Source of the DNA: an uncultured Bacteroidota bacterium
GTDB taxonomy: Bacteria; Bacteroidota; Bacteroidia; Flavobacteriales; Flavobacteriaceae
NCBI GenBank assembly: GCA_902511755.1
Contig: CABXGL010000015.1
Coordinates: 1-32,665, forward strand
Length of the DNA stretch: 32,665 nucleotides
Direction: 5' to 3'
Shown here: in pieces, positions 24,374 through 32,665 of the stretch
Layout: each line of letters begins with the position of its first letter
Position numbering within the stretch: the first letter of the stretch is position 1
Program-made: the position numbers and the translations under genes
Notes under the pieces: model-generated
What the model was told of the DNA's origin: nothing
The model's database searches: none
The model's input: only the letters and a program-made list of their open reading frames with translations

Positions 24374-26347
24374 TTGTTTGATTTACAATCTGAATATAAA
24401 CCTACAGGAGATCAGCCTGAAGCAATTGAAGAGCTTGTTACTGGAATTAATGATAACCAAAAGTTTCAAACTCTAAAAGGTGTTACTGGTTCTGGAAAAA
24501 CTTTCACTATTGCTAACGTAATAAATACTGTTAATAAACCTACTTTAGTTTTAGCACATAATAAAACTTTGGCAGCTCAATTATATACAGAGTTTAAACA
24601 ATATTTTCCTAATAATGCTATTGAATATTTTGTTTCATATTATGATTATTATCAACCTGAAGCATACCTTCCTATTACCGGCACATATATAGAAAAAGAT
24701 TTATCTATAAATGATGAAATCGAAAAACTAAGATTAAGCACTACTTCATCTCTTCTTTCTGGAAGAAGAGATATAATTGTAGTTGCTTCAGTTTCCTGTC
24801 TTTATGGAATTGGAAATCCAATTGAGTTTAAGAAAAATATTATTGAAATAAAAAAAAATCAGAATATTTCAAGGACAGATTTATTACATAAGCTAGTTCA
24901 AAGTCTATATTCTAGGTCAAATAATGATATAGAAATTGGATCTTTTAGAGTTTCTGGTGATATTATTGATATTTTCCCAAGCTATGCAGACCATGCTTTT
25001 AAAATTCATTTTTTTGGAGATGAAATTGATGAAATTGAAATTTTTGACCCAACAACTAATAAAAAAACAGAAAACTTAAATAAGTTATTTATTTATCCTG
25101 CTAATATGTTTGCAACATCACCCGATGTTTTACAAAATGCAATGGATAATATTAGAGGAGATCTCTTAAATCAAATAAATTATTTTAAAGAAATAGGTAA
25201 ACACCTAGAGGCAAAAAGATTAGAAGAAAGAACAAATTTTGATTTAGAAATGATAGCTGAATTAGGTTATTGTTCTGGCATAGAAAATTACTCTAGATAT
25301 ATTGATGGACGTGAACCAGGCACAAGACCTTTTTGTTTATTAGATTATTTCCCGGATGATTATTTAATGGTAGTTGATGAAAGTCATGTATCATTACCAC
25401 AAGTTCATGCTATGTATGGTGGAGATAGAAGCAGAAAAGAAAATCTAGTAGAGTATGGGTTTAGACTTCCTGCTGCATTAGATAACAGACCATTGAAATA
25501 TGAAGAGTTTGAACAAATTCAAAATCAAGTTATTTATGTTAGTGCAACACCATCCGACTATGAAATGCTTAAAACAGAAGGTGTTTATATTGAACAAATA
25601 ATAAGACCTACAGGATTACTAGATCCTATGATTGAAATAAGACCAAGTGAAAACCAAATAGATGATTTGATAGATCAAGTCCAATTAAGAGTTGAAAAAA
25701 AAGAACGCATTTTAATAACTACATTAACAAAAAGAATGTCTGAGGAATTAGTTAAATTTCTAAGTCAAATAGAAATTAAATGTAGATATATTCATAGTGA
25801 TATTGAAACATTAGAGAGAGTAGAAATAATGCAAGGATTGAGAAAAGGTTTGTTTGATGTATTAGTGGGAGTAAATCTTTTAAGAGAAGGACTAGATTTG
25901 CCTGAAGTTTCATTGGTTATCATTTTAGATGCAGATAAAGAAGGATTTTTAAGAAGTCATCGTTCTCTAACCCAAACCATCGGAAGAGCAGCAAGAAATG
26001 TCAATGGAAAGGCAATAATGTATGCAAATAAGATAACTAAGAGTATGCAAAAAACTATTGACGAAACTAAATATAGAAGAAAAAAACAAAAGAATTATAA
26101 TAAAAAATTTGATATAATTCCTACCCCACTTAATAAAAATATATCTAATTTTTTTATAAATGAAGAAACTAATTCAAATAAAATTGTAAGGGATGAATTG
26201 ATGAATGAAAAAATAAAAAATTTATCGAAAAAAGAAAAAGAAAAAGAAATAAGAAAATGTCGATCAAAAATGGAAAAAGCAGCTAAAAACTTAGATTTTT
26301 TTGAAGCTGCTAGATTAAGAGATACAATAAAGCTATTGAAAGAATAA
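24374..26347 (+). CDS. uvrB: Excinuclease ABC subunit B
   Basis: DNA damage-verification helicase of nucleotide excision repair, loaded by UvrA and cut-partnered by UvrC. The 657-aa length is normal. Motifs are YKPTGDQPEAIEEL (8-21), Walker A GVTGSGKT (36-43), the DNA-clamping beta-hairpin YYDYYQPEAYLP (89-100), the DESHV box, LLREGLDLPEVSLV and the QTIGRAARN helicase motif VI. The C-terminal UVR domain (KMEKAAKNLDFFEAARLRD), which contacts UvrC, is complete. The start is TTG at 24374, giving the standard MF-L-S-Y-PTGDQP opening. A strong terminator begins within its stop codon. Confidence 0.97.
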   Translation: MFDLQSEYKPTGDQPEAIEELVTGINDNQKFQTLKGVTGSGKTFTIANVINTVNKPTLVLAHNKTLAAQLYTEFKQYFPNNAIEYFVSYYDYYQPEAYLPITGTYIEKDLSINDEIEKLRLSTTSSLLSGRRDIIVVASVSCLYGIGNPIEFKKNIIEIKKNQNISRTDLLHKLVQSLYSRSNNDIEIGSFRVSGDIIDIFPSYADHAFKIHFFGDEIDEIEIFDPTTNKKTENLNKLFIYPANMFATSPDVLQNAMDNIRGDLLNQINYFKEIGKHLEAKRLEERTNFDLEMIAELGYCSGIENYSRYIDGREPGTRPFCLLDYFPDDYLMVVDESHVSLPQVHAMYGGDRSRKENLVEYGFRLPAALDNRPLKYEEFEQIQNQVIYVSATPSDYEMLKTEGVYIEQIIRPTGLLDPMIEIRPSENQIDDLIDQVQLRVEKKERILITTLTKRMSEELVKFLSQIEIKCRYIHSDIETLERVEIMQGLRKGLFDVLVGVNLLREGLDLPEVSLVIILDADKEGFLRSHRSLTQTIGRAARNVNGKAIMYANKITKSMQKTIDETKYRRKKQKNYNKKFDIIPTPLNKNISNFFINEETNSNKIVRDELMNEKIKNLSKKEKEKEIRKCRSKMEKAAKNLDFFEAARLRDTIKLLKE

Positions 26348-26376
26348 AAAAAGGGAGGATAATCCTCCCTTTTTTT
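26346..26376. terminator. Bidirectional intrinsic terminator between uvrB and hsp20
   Basis: Seven A residues, then GGGAGGAT-A-ATCCTCCC, then seven T residues: a perfect 31-bp palindrome. The GC-rich stem of GGGAGG with CCTCCC and a 5-nt loop is flanked on both strands by a T-run, so it can end both convergent transcripts. It starts inside the uvrB TAA and overlaps the hsp20 stop codon. It is the clearest hairpin terminator in the window. Confidence 0.93.
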
Positions 26377-26797
26377 ATTTTTTTACAGTTATAACTTTCT
26401 TAGGTTTATTATGAAACTCCTTTCTTTTAGGTAAAGTAATTGAAAGAATCCCATTTCTGTAAAAAGAATTAACCTTATCTATATCAGTAGATTCTGGTAA
26501 TTCGAAAGATTTCTCAAAAGAAGAATATCCAAACTCCTTTATGGTATAATTATGATCGGATAAGTCTTTTTCATCTGTTGTGGATATTGTTAATAATCTA
26601 TTATCAATTTCCACATTAAAATCATTATTATTTTTTCCAGGAATAGCAAGTTCTAAAATAAACTCTTTATCATTTTCCTTTACATTAAAAGAAGGAATGT
26701 TAAAAGAATTATAAGGAACATTTATATTCCAATTATTTTTGAAAAACTCATCAAAAATTAAAGGAAAAAAAGATGATTGTTTTTTAATTAAATTCAT
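26375..26797 (-). CDS. Hsp20/alpha-crystallin small heat-shock protein
   Basis: ATP-independent chaperone that holds unfolded proteins. The 140-aa protein contains an alpha-crystallin domain (about 35-135) with FNVKENDKEFILELAIPGKNN-type opening strands, the VEIDNRLLTIS strand pair, FGYSSFEKSFELPE, and the conserved NGILSITLPKR near the C-terminus. A short N-terminal arm (SSFFPLIFDEFF) precedes it. The final residues VITVKK stand where the IxI oligomerisation motif usually is. The 119-bp upstream gap contains two palindromes, which suggests dedicated control. It ends at the terminator shared with uvrB. Confidence 0.94.
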   Translation of the reverse strand: MNLIKKQSSFFPLIFDEFFKNNWNINVPYNSFNIPSFNVKENDKEFILELAIPGKNNNDFNVEIDNRLLTISTTDEKDLSDHNYTIKEFGYSSFEKSFELPESTDIDKVNSFYRNGILSITLPKRKEFHNKPKKVITVKK

Positions 26798-26868
26798 AAT
26801 GTATTTTTTTAGTTAAACAAATTTTTACGATTTGAATAGTACAAAATGAATGCCATATGAAATTACAT

Positions 26869-26914
26869 GACATAATGTCTTTATTTGGTATTTTTATAAT
26901 GACATAATGTCATT
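26869..26914. promoter_or_regulatory. Twin palindromic operator candidate upstream of hsp20
   Basis: GACATAATGTC, an 11-bp perfect inverted repeat (GACAT-A-ATGTC), occurs at 26869-26879 and at 26901-26911. The second copy extends to a 17-bp perfect palindrome (AATGACAT-A-ATGTCATT, 26898-26914). Centres are 32 bp apart, about three helical turns, so dimers would bind the same face of DNA. The core CATAATGT also appears at 26795-26802, overlapping the hsp20 start codon. The sites lie 72-117 bp upstream of hsp20 and just past the sucC stop. No regulator is identified. Confidence 0.6.
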
Positions 26915-26916
26915 TA

Positions 26917-28107
26917 TTAGATAAGCTCTTGTATTTTATCAGCAGCTTCTTGGAACTCTATCGCGCTGTAAACCTTAAAACCACAATTATCAATAATCTT
27001 TTTAGCTATCTGTGCATTAGTCCCCTGAAGCCTAACAATTATTGGAACATTAATAGAATTACCCATATTATTAAAAGCGTCTACAATTCCTTTAGCAACC
27101 CTATCACATCTAACTATGCCCCCAAAAATATTAACTAAAATTGCTTTTACATTTTTGTCTTTTAATATTAGTCTAAAAGCTGTTTCCACTCTTTTTGCAT
27201 CAGCAGTCCCTCCAACATCTAAGAAATTTGCTGGCTCTCCACCAGATTGTTTAATTAAATCCATAGTTGCCATAGCTAAGCCAGCACCATTTACCATACA
27301 ACCAACATTCCCATCTAAATCTACATAATTTAGACCAACTGATCTAGCTTCAATTTCTACAGGATTTTCTTCCTTAAGATCTCTCCACGATTCATATTCT
27401 CTATGTCTAAACAATGAGTTATCATCTAAGGTAACTTTAGCATCAACTGCTATAATTTTATTATCAGAAGTTTTTAAAACAGGATTAATTTCAAAAAGGG
27501 ATGCATCTGAAGACACATATGATTTGTAAAGCTTAGAAATAAATTTAACCATTTCTTTGAAAGCCTTACCAGACAAACCTAAATTAAATGCAATTTTTCT
27601 AGATTGAAAAGGAACAATACCAATCAATGGATCTATATCCTCATAAAAAATTAATTCAGGAGTTTTTTCTGCTACTGATTCTATATCCATCCCCCCTTCT
27701 GTAGAATACATAATCATATTTTTACCTGTTTCTCTATTTAATAAAATAGAAATATAGAATTCTTCTGGATCAGATTCCCCTGGATAATAAACATCTTCAG
27801 CTATTAAAACTTGATTAACTAATTTACCTTCTTTGGGAGTTTGAGGAGTTACTAAATGCATACCAAGAATTTTAGAAACAACATCTTCTAACTCATCAAC
27901 ATTTTTAGCAATTTTGACTCCACCTCCTTTACCTCTTCCTCCAGCATGAATCTGAGCTTTTACAATAAACCAACCTGTACCTGTTTCCTTTATTAACTGA
28001 TCAGCTACTTTTAAAGTATTTTTTTTATCAGACAAAACATGTCCTCTTTGGATGCCAACACCATGTTCGGCTAGTATTTTTTTTCCTTGAAATTCATGTA
28101 AGTTCAT
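26917..28107 (-). CDS. sucC: Succinyl-CoA synthetase (ADP-forming) beta subunit
   Basis: Nucleotide-binding ATP-grasp subunit of the TCA-cycle enzyme converting succinyl-CoA to succinate with NTP formation. From ATG 28107 it has 396 aa, the usual size. Signatures are MNLHEFQGKKILAEHG at the N-terminus, VKAQIHAGGRGKGGGVKIA (ATP-grasp loop), FEINPVLKT (metal-binding Asn of the EINPL motif), MVNGAGLAMATMDLIK, FLDVGGTA and VNIFGGIVRCD. The open frame reaches 28140, but the extra 11 residues are hydrophobic and absent from the family, so the internal ATG is chosen. The alpha subunit (sucD) is not in the window, so the two subunits are encoded apart. Confidence 0.96.
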   Translation of the reverse strand: MNLHEFQGKKILAEHGVGIQRGHVLSDKKNTLKVADQLIKETGTGWFIVKAQIHAGGRGKGGGVKIAKNVDELEDVVSKILGMHLVTPQTPKEGKLVNQVLIAEDVYYPGESDPEEFYISILLNRETGKNMIMYSTEGGMDIESVAEKTPELIFYEDIDPLIGIVPFQSRKIAFNLGLSGKAFKEMVKFISKLYKSYVSSDASLFEINPVLKTSDNKIIAVDAKVTLDDNSLFRHREYESWRDLKEENPVEIEARSVGLNYVDLDGNVGCMVNGAGLAMATMDLIKQSGGEPANFLDVGGTADAKRVETAFRLILKDKNVKAILVNIFGGIVRCDRVAKGIVDAFNNMGNSINVPIIVRLQGTNAQIAKKIIDNCGFKVYSAIEFQEAADKIQELI

Positions 28108-28227
28108 ATAGTAAATTTGAAAGGCTAAAATAACAAACAATTAACAAAAGAAGAATGAGTTATTGTTTTTTTATAATGATATTTTAAATATAAAACTGTT
28201 TTTAATTAAAAAAAAGCATACATTATA

Positions 28228-28235
28228 TATATTTG
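28228..28235 (+). promoter_or_regulatory. Putative -7 element (TATATTTG) for lysA; leaderless
   Basis: Exact TAnnTTTG match whose final G is 4 bp before the lysA ATG at 28240, so the transcript should begin at or near the start codon with no room for a ribosome-binding site. A 14-bp AT-only palindrome, TTTTTAATTAAAAA, lies at 28199-28212. Confidence 0.5.
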
Positions 28236-28239
28236 CCGA

Positions 28240-29454
28240 ATGAAAAATAGCAAACTACTGGAAGTAGCAAGAAAATTCGGAACACCTTCATATGTGTATG
28301 ATACAACCAAAATAAAAAGTCAATATAATAGACTTAGAAAGTCATTTAGACAAGTTAATAAATTAGAAATCTTTTACGCTGTTAAAGCATTATCAAACAT
28401 ATCCGTTTTAAAATACATCCATACGCTAGGGGCTGGAATTGACACTGTCTCAATTCAAGAAGTTAGACTTGGTATTAAAGCTGGATACCCTCCTGAAAAA
28501 ATCATTTATACTCCAAATGGTGTTTCTATTGATGAAGTTAATAAAGTCTCAAAATTGGGAGTAAGAATAAATATTGATAATTTGAATTTGCTAGAACAGT
28601 TTGGAAACTTATATCCAAAAACTTCTGTTTGTGTTAGAATCAATCCACATGTAATGGCTGGAGGGAATAATAAAATATCTGTAGGCCATATAGATTCTAA
28701 ATTCGGAATAAGTATTCATCAAATACCTCTTCTACTTAGAATTATAAACAACACCAACATAAAAGTAAATGGAATTCACATGCATACAGGAAGTGATATT
28801 TTAGATATTGATGTATTTGTTCGTGCTACTGAAATATTATTTCAAACTGCATTAAAGTTTAAAGATTTAGAATTTATTGACTTTGGAAGCGGATTTAAAG
28901 TACCATATTCTCGAACAGATTCCGAAACAAATGTAGAAGAGTTAGGTATAAAACTTTCCAAAAGATTTAATCAATTTTGTAAAGATTATGGAAAAGAACT
29001 AACTCTAGCTTTTGAGCCAGGTAAATTTCTAGTTAGTGAAGCAGGATTTTTTTTGTGTTCAGTTAATTCAATTAAACAAACAACTTCAACTGTTTTTGCT
29101 CAAGTAGATTCAGGGTTTAATCATTTTATTCGCCCTATGATGTATGGTTCGAACCATTATATAGAAAATATCTCTAACCCTAATGATTCCAAAAGATTCT
29201 ATTCAGTTGTTGGATATATTTGTGAAACAGATACTTTTGCATCTAACAGAAGGATTTCTAAGATTTCTGAAGGAGATGTTTTATCTTTTAATAATGCAGG
29301 AGCATACTGCTTTTCAATGGCAAGTAATTATAATTCTAGATACAAACCAACTGAAGTGCTATATATAAACAATAAACTTATTGAGATCCGAAAAAGAGAA
29401 ACCATAGAAGATCTTATAAAGAATCAAATTGAATTAGATTTTGATAAATTATAA
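28240..29454 (+). CDS. lysA: Diaminopimelate decarboxylase
   Basis: PLP enzyme of fold type III (alanine racemase-like barrel) that decarboxylates meso-diaminopimelate to lysine. The 404-aa protein has the PLP lysine K49 in FYAVKALSN, GAGIDTVSIQEV, KFGIS, HMHTGSDI (181-188), FIDFGSGFKVPY, FEPGKFLV (258-265, Lys at the usual Arg), and a C-terminal CETDTFA (328-334) at the position of the family's CESxD motif, whose Cys comes from the partner subunit. FNNAGAYCFSMASNYN (350-365) is typical. It abuts mnmA tail to tail with no intervening base and no visible terminator. It works in the pathway that includes dapD, about 8.5 kb away. Confidence 0.93.
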   Translation: MKNSKLLEVARKFGTPSYVYDTTKIKSQYNRLRKSFRQVNKLEIFYAVKALSNISVLKYIHTLGAGIDTVSIQEVRLGIKAGYPPEKIIYTPNGVSIDEVNKVSKLGVRINIDNLNLLEQFGNLYPKTSVCVRINPHVMAGGNNKISVGHIDSKFGISIHQIPLLLRIINNTNIKVNGIHMHTGSDILDIDVFVRATEILFQTALKFKDLEFIDFGSGFKVPYSRTDSETNVEELGIKLSKRFNQFCKDYGKELTLAFEPGKFLVSEAGFFLCSVNSIKQTTSTVFAQVDSGFNHFIRPMMYGSNHYIENISNPNDSKRFYSVVGYICETDTFASNRRISKISEGDVLSFNNAGAYCFSMASNYNSRYKPTEVLYINNKLIEIRKRETIEDLIKNQIELDFDKL

Positions 29455-30639
29455 TCAAGAAATAATACCAGAACCGAGCAACTCCTTATCATTATACCAA
29501 ACAGCAAACTGTCCTTTTGTTATTGCAGATTGCTTTTTTTGAAAAACTAAAAAAACTCCATTATTAACAAAAATCAATAATGCTTTTTGTAATGGCTGAC
29601 GATATCTTATTCTTGCTTCTACATTAAAACCTTTTCTTTTATCAACAAATTTATCTTTTCTTAAAAGGTGCAAATCTTCTTTTTTTATAAAAAGAACCTT
29701 TCTAAATAAACCTGGATGATTTTTACCTTCTCCAACATAAATTACATTATTAATCACATCTGTTTTTAAAACAAATAAAGGGTTTTTGGTTCCTCCAACT
29801 GCTATCCCTTTTCTTTGTCCAATTGTAAAGAAATGAGCTCCATTATGATCCCCTATATATTCTCCATCTTCATAGTCATAGTCAAATGGTTTAGAAATTT
29901 TATCTAAATTTTTATATGATAAATTTTTAGCATCATGCTTTATATGTCTATTATTATCAATAGAAATTTTAATTATTTTTCCTTTTTTTGGTTTAAGTTT
30001 TTGCTGAAGAAAATCTGGCAATTTAATTTTTCCAATAAAACATAAACCTTGAGAATCCTTCTTCTCTGCTGTAACTAGATTTTGTTTTTTTGCAATTGCC
30101 CTAACTTCTTTTTTAGTTAGGTTTCCAATTGGAAATAAAGTTTTACTTAATTGGTTCTGAGATAGTTGACATAAAAAATAAGATTGATCTTTGTTTTTGT
30201 CTAAACCCATTAGTAAACTATAAATATTGTTATTTTTTTTAACTCTACAATAATGGCCAGTAGCTATAAAATCTGCACCCAGCTTTAAAGCAATTTTTAA
30301 AAATATATCAAACTTAATTTCTCTATTACAAAGAATATCTGGATTGGGGGTATTTCCCTTTCCATATTCATCAAACATATAATCAACTATTCTCTTTTTA
30401 TACTCAACACTTAAATCAACTGTTTGAAAAGGGATAGAAAGTTTTTCACTAACTAACATAGCGTCATAACTATCTTCAAGCCAGGGACATTCTTTTGAGA
30501 TAGTTACAGATTCATCATGCCAGTTTTTCATAAAAACACCAATAACATCATAACCTTGTTCAACTAAAAGATGAGCTGAAACACTTGAATCTACGCCCCC
30601 GGAAAGCGCAACTACTACACGTATTTTTTTATTAGACAT
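29455..30639 (-). CDS. mnmA: tRNA-specific 2-thiouridylase
   Basis: ATP-dependent enzyme that thiolates U34 of tRNAs for Lys, Glu and Gln, using persulfide sulfur that ultimately comes from a cysteine desulfurase. The 394-aa protein has the PP-loop [11 protein letters not shown] (10-20), the catalytic cysteine pair C104 in [14 protein letters not shown] and C200 in [26 protein letters not shown] and [12 protein letters not shown]. It follows yidC after 24 bp and is likely the last gene of pyrG-yidC-mnmA. The cysteine desulfurase at the start of the window is a plausible sulfur source, but the two are not linked genetically here. Confidence 0.95.
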   Translation of the reverse strand: MSNKKIRVVVALSGGVDSSVSAHLLVEQGYDVIGVFMKNWHDESVTISKECPWLEDSYDAMLVSEKLSIPFQTVDLSVEYKKRIVDYMFDEYGKGNTPNPDILCNREIKFDIFLKIALKLGADFIATGHYCRVKKNNNIYSLLMGLDKNKDQSYFLCQLSQNQLSKTLFPIGNLTKKEVRAIAKKQNLVTAEKKDSQGLCFIGKIKLPDFLQQKLKPKKGKIIKISIDNNRHIKHDAKNLSYKNLDKISKPFDYDYEDGEYIGDHNGAHFFTIGQRKGIAVGGTKNPLFVLKTDVINNVIYVGEGKNHPGLFRKVLFIKKEDLHLLRKDKFVDKRKGFNVEARIRYRQPLQKALLIFVNNGVFLVFQKKQSAITKGQFAVWYNDKELLGSGIIS

Positions 30640-30663
30640 TGATTATTAAATGTACTAAAAAAA

Positions 30664-32505
30664 CTACCTTTTATTTTGTAATTTTCTTTGTTCTTCAGCT
30701 TTATCCATCATTTCTTGCATCTTTCTTTGAAACCTGTTTTGAGTAGAAGGTTTCTTCTTATTTTCCTGAATTTGAAGAAGTATTTTTTCTTCATTGATAA
30801 TGAAATGTTTTATTGTTAGCATTAACAGAATAGTTATGATATTGGAAACAAAATAATATAAACTAAATGCGCTTGCATAATTATTAAAAAAGAATAGCAT
30901 CATCACAGGCATTAGATACATTATAAATTTCATATTAGGCATTCCTGGTTGAGAGGATTGCATTTGAGCTCCTGAAGACATCCTGGTATAGAAAAAAATT
31001 GCAATAGATGCTAAAATTGGAAGTAAACTAACATGATCACCATACCAAGGAATACGGAAAGGAAGTTCAGCAATTACATCATATGAAGAAAGGTCGTCAG
31101 CCCAAAGAAATGATTTCCCTCTTAAAGGAAAGGCAATTGGGAAAAAACAGAATAATGCATAAAAAACAGGCAACTGAAATAATGCTGGAACACAACCTAA
31201 AAGAGGATTTGCACCTGCTTTATTATAAAGCTTCATTGTTTCTTGTTGCTTTTTTACTGCATCATTTTTATATTTTTCATTTAGTTCAGCTATTTCAGGC
31301 CTTAATACTTTCATCCTAGCTTGAGAAACATATGTTTTGTAAGTAACAGGGGACATTGCCAATCTAGTTATAATTGTCATAAAAATTACTGCCAACCCAG
31401 CTGAAAAATATTTGCTCAAAAAACCAAAAAGAGGAAAATATATAAACCTGTTAATCCATCCGAATATTCCCCAACCGAAATATATAGATTCATAAATATT
31501 ATTATCATAATTCTTTAAAACATCATAGTCATTTGGACCAATATATAAATTCATTTCAGAATTTAATTCTGATTTATCTAAAACTAATGGAATTGAAGAA
31601 ATATAATTTTTAGTATACAAAACATCTTTTCCCTCATCTTCAAAAAGCTTCTTTGATTCAAAAACAACTTCATCAGTTGGATTGTTTAAAACAAGAATAC
31701 TATTAAAAAAATGTTGTCCATATGAAATCCATGAGACAGAATTTTCAGTTTTATCGCTATCACTGTATGAACTTAAATAATTAGTTTCATCCCCTTCATA
31801 TTGATAATATAATTGGCTATATCTATTTTCATACTCAACACTTTTTGCTTGTCTTAAAGCTTTTAAATCCCAGTTTAATTGGATAGCCCTTTGATTATCT
31901 ATTACATTTCTAAATCCGGAAGATTTAATAGAAAAATTTATCATAAAACCATTTTTTGGAAGAGTATACTCAAAATTTAAAAATTGGTTTTCTGAAATAG
32001 ACAAAATCATACTTAATTTTGTCCCATCATAATTTTTATCTACAACTGGTTGAAAATCATAATTTGAAGTATTAATTAATTGACCATTTAATGAATAGAA
32101 GTTCAAATTAATATTTTGATTTCCATCCTTAATCATATACAAAGGGTCTCCCTTAAAATCGGTAAAGTTTTTTAATAATGCTTCAGTTAATAAGCCTCCT
32201 TTTGAATTAAACTTAAGAATCAAATCATCATTTTCTATTACTACATCATCAAACTTAATTTTAGATTTATTTTCAGAACTTACAAAAGGTTTTGAATTTT
32301 CATCATTTAAATTTAATCCTTTAGATATCTTATTTTCTGAATCTAAATTAGAATCATCTGATTGAACTGAAATTTCTAAATTTTCTTTACTGTTTTCAAT
32401 AATTCTCTTTTCTGGCTCAGGAATAGTGTAAATATACCATACAAAAGCAGTCATTAGTAAGACAAAACCTAAAATTTGATAAGGATCAATTTTGTTTTCT
32501 TCCAT
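30664..32505 (-). CDS. yidC: Membrane protein insertase YidC
   Basis: Inner-membrane insertase acting alone and with SecYEG. The 613-aa protein is the Gram-negative form: an N-terminal span (about 10-28), a large periplasmic beta domain (about 85-335), and a C-terminal core of about five spans. The positively charged groove residue R381 lies in FMTIITRLAMSPVT. The next landmarks are the coiled-coil hairpin LRPEIAELNEKYKNDAVKKQ (401-420), NPLLGCVPALFQLPVFYAL and FSLYYFVSN. A basic cytoplasmic tail (KMQEMMDKAEEQRKLQNKR) ends it. The ATG lies 4 bp after the pyrG stop, so the genes are co-transcribed. A low-complexity acidic/Asn linker (about 40-80) joins span 1 to the periplasmic domain. Confidence 0.97.
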   Translation of the reverse strand: MEENKIDPYQILGFVLLMTAFVWYIYTIPEPEKRIIENSKENLEISVQSDDSNLDSENKISKGLNLNDENSKPFVSSENKSKIKFDDVVIENDDLILKFNSKGGLLTEALLKNFTDFKGDPLYMIKDGNQNINLNFYSLNGQLINTSNYDFQPVVDKNYDGTKLSMILSISENQFLNFEYTLPKNGFMINFSIKSSGFRNVIDNQRAIQLNWDLKALRQAKSVEYENRYSQLYYQYEGDETNYLSSYSDSDKTENSVSWISYGQHFFNSILVLNNPTDEVVFESKKLFEDEGKDVLYTKNYISSIPLVLDKSELNSEMNLYIGPNDYDVLKNYDNNIYESIYFGWGIFGWINRFIYFPLFGFLSKYFSAGLAVIFMTIITRLAMSPVTYKTYVSQARMKVLRPEIAELNEKYKNDAVKKQQETMKLYNKAGANPLLGCVPALFQLPVFYALFCFFPIAFPLRGKSFLWADDLSSYDVIAELPFRIPWYGDHVSLLPILASIAIFFYTRMSSGAQMQSSQPGMPNMKFIMYLMPVMMLFFFNNYASAFSLYYFVSNIITILLMLTIKHFIINEEKILLQIQENKKKPSTQNRFQRKMQEMMDKAEEQRKLQNKR

Positions 32506-32509
32506 TTTA

Positions 32510-32665
32510 TTATTTAGATTTTCTATATTTTAAACAAGCTTTGACAAAGGACACAAATAATGGATGTGGACACTCTACAGTACTCTTATATTCTGGATGA
32601 AATTGCACTCCAATAAACCAATCATTTGATGATAATTCAACTATTTCTACTAAACCAGTTTCAGG
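32510..32665 (-). CDS. pyrG: CTP synthase, C-terminal end (5' part beyond window)
   Basis: The last 51 codons of a minus-strand gene enter from the right edge and end at TAA 32512-32510, followed by a second TAA. The peptide contains [14 protein letters not shown] and [16 protein letters not shown], the C-terminal end of the glutamine amidotransferase domain of CTP synthase. The His and Glu of QFHPE complete the Cys-His-Glu triad that releases ammonia from glutamine to aminate UTP. The synthetase domain and catalytic cysteine lie outside. It overlaps nothing and is 4 bp upstream of yidC. Confidence 0.93.
   Translation of the reverse strand, partial: PETGLVEIVELSSNDWFIGVQFHPEYKSTVECPHPLFVSFVKACLKYRKSK

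Noticed and set aside
26898-26914. 17-bp palindrome after the sucC stop as a transcription terminator
   Set aside because: The stem is AT-rich (AATGACAT) with no following T-run on the minus strand, and its twin 32 bp away fits an operator better.
28108-28140. Upstream extension of sucC adding 11 residues
   Set aside because: The family starts MNLHEFQGK; the added hydrophobic residues have no counterpart, and ATG 28107 fits.
1-32665. tRNA, rRNA, riboswitch or CRISPR array
   Set aside because: No cloverleaf-like GC-rich stretch, spaced direct-repeat array or conserved riboswitch core was noticed. Gaps are all under 150 bp and AT-rich; a covariance-model scan would be needed for certainty.

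Overview
The window looks like a core-genome segment from a marine-type, streamlined member of the Bacteroidota, most probably class Flavobacteriia. Three things point there. The sequence is very AT-rich (roughly 70-75% by eye). The protein set is typical of the class: an OstA-like protein, two DUF368 proteins, a DUF349 protein, a pRiA4b ORF-3-like protein, a Fur-like regulator without zinc cysteines, and a pyrG-yidC pair. The intergenic regions carry the Bacteroidota -7 promoter element TAnnTTTG, and Shine-Dalgarno sequences are weak or absent. I cannot name a species. Coding density is very high: no gap reaches 150 bp, many genes abut or overlap, and I see no tRNA, rRNA, CRISPR array, insertion sequence or prophage.

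Layout. 1-2570: the 3' end of an unrecognised gene (+), convergent with a two-gene minus-strand unit encoding an ornithine aminotransferase (rocD) and a cysteine desulfurase. 2681-17061: a long plus-strand run. It starts with a SpoU-type RNA methyltransferase and an M48/Ste24-like membrane protease. It continues with the (p)ppGpp synthetase/hydrolase, a Fur-family regulator, purA, an OstA-like envelope protein, a class III aminotransferase, a TPR protein, two tandem DUF368 transporters, aroE and a DUF349 protein. 17067-18823: minus-strand ruvX-def-mazG unit. 18909-23236: plus-strand dapD, a threonylcarbamoyl-AMP synthase, a CCA-adding-type nucleotidyltransferase, ctaA and a pRiA4b ORF-3-like gene. 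23233-24294: an unrecognised minus-strand gene with protein-kinase-like motifs. 24374-26347: uvrB, separated by a bidirectional terminator from hsp20 (-). Then sucC (-), lysA (+), and a minus-strand pyrG(partial)-yidC-mnmA unit.

Themes. Envelope biogenesis: the OstA-like protein, two DUF368 undecaprenyl-phosphate transporter candidates and YidC, with dapD and lysA bracketing the diaminopimelate/lysine pathway. tRNA and translation: TsaC-like protein, CCA enzyme, MnmA, deformylase, and a SpoU methyltransferase acting on tRNA or rRNA. Nucleotide and stress physiology: Rel, PurA, PyrG, MazG, UvrB, Hsp20. Respiration and central metabolism: CtaA, SucC.

Most of the window is ordinary housekeeping. 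The best candidates for something undescribed are the 353-aa kinase-like protein (23233-24294), the twin palindromes 32 bp apart upstream of hsp20 (26869-26914), the phased direct repeat between rocD and the RNA methyltransferase (2624-2643), and a set of TAnnTTTG promoters, two of them so close to start codons that the mRNAs should be leaderless.
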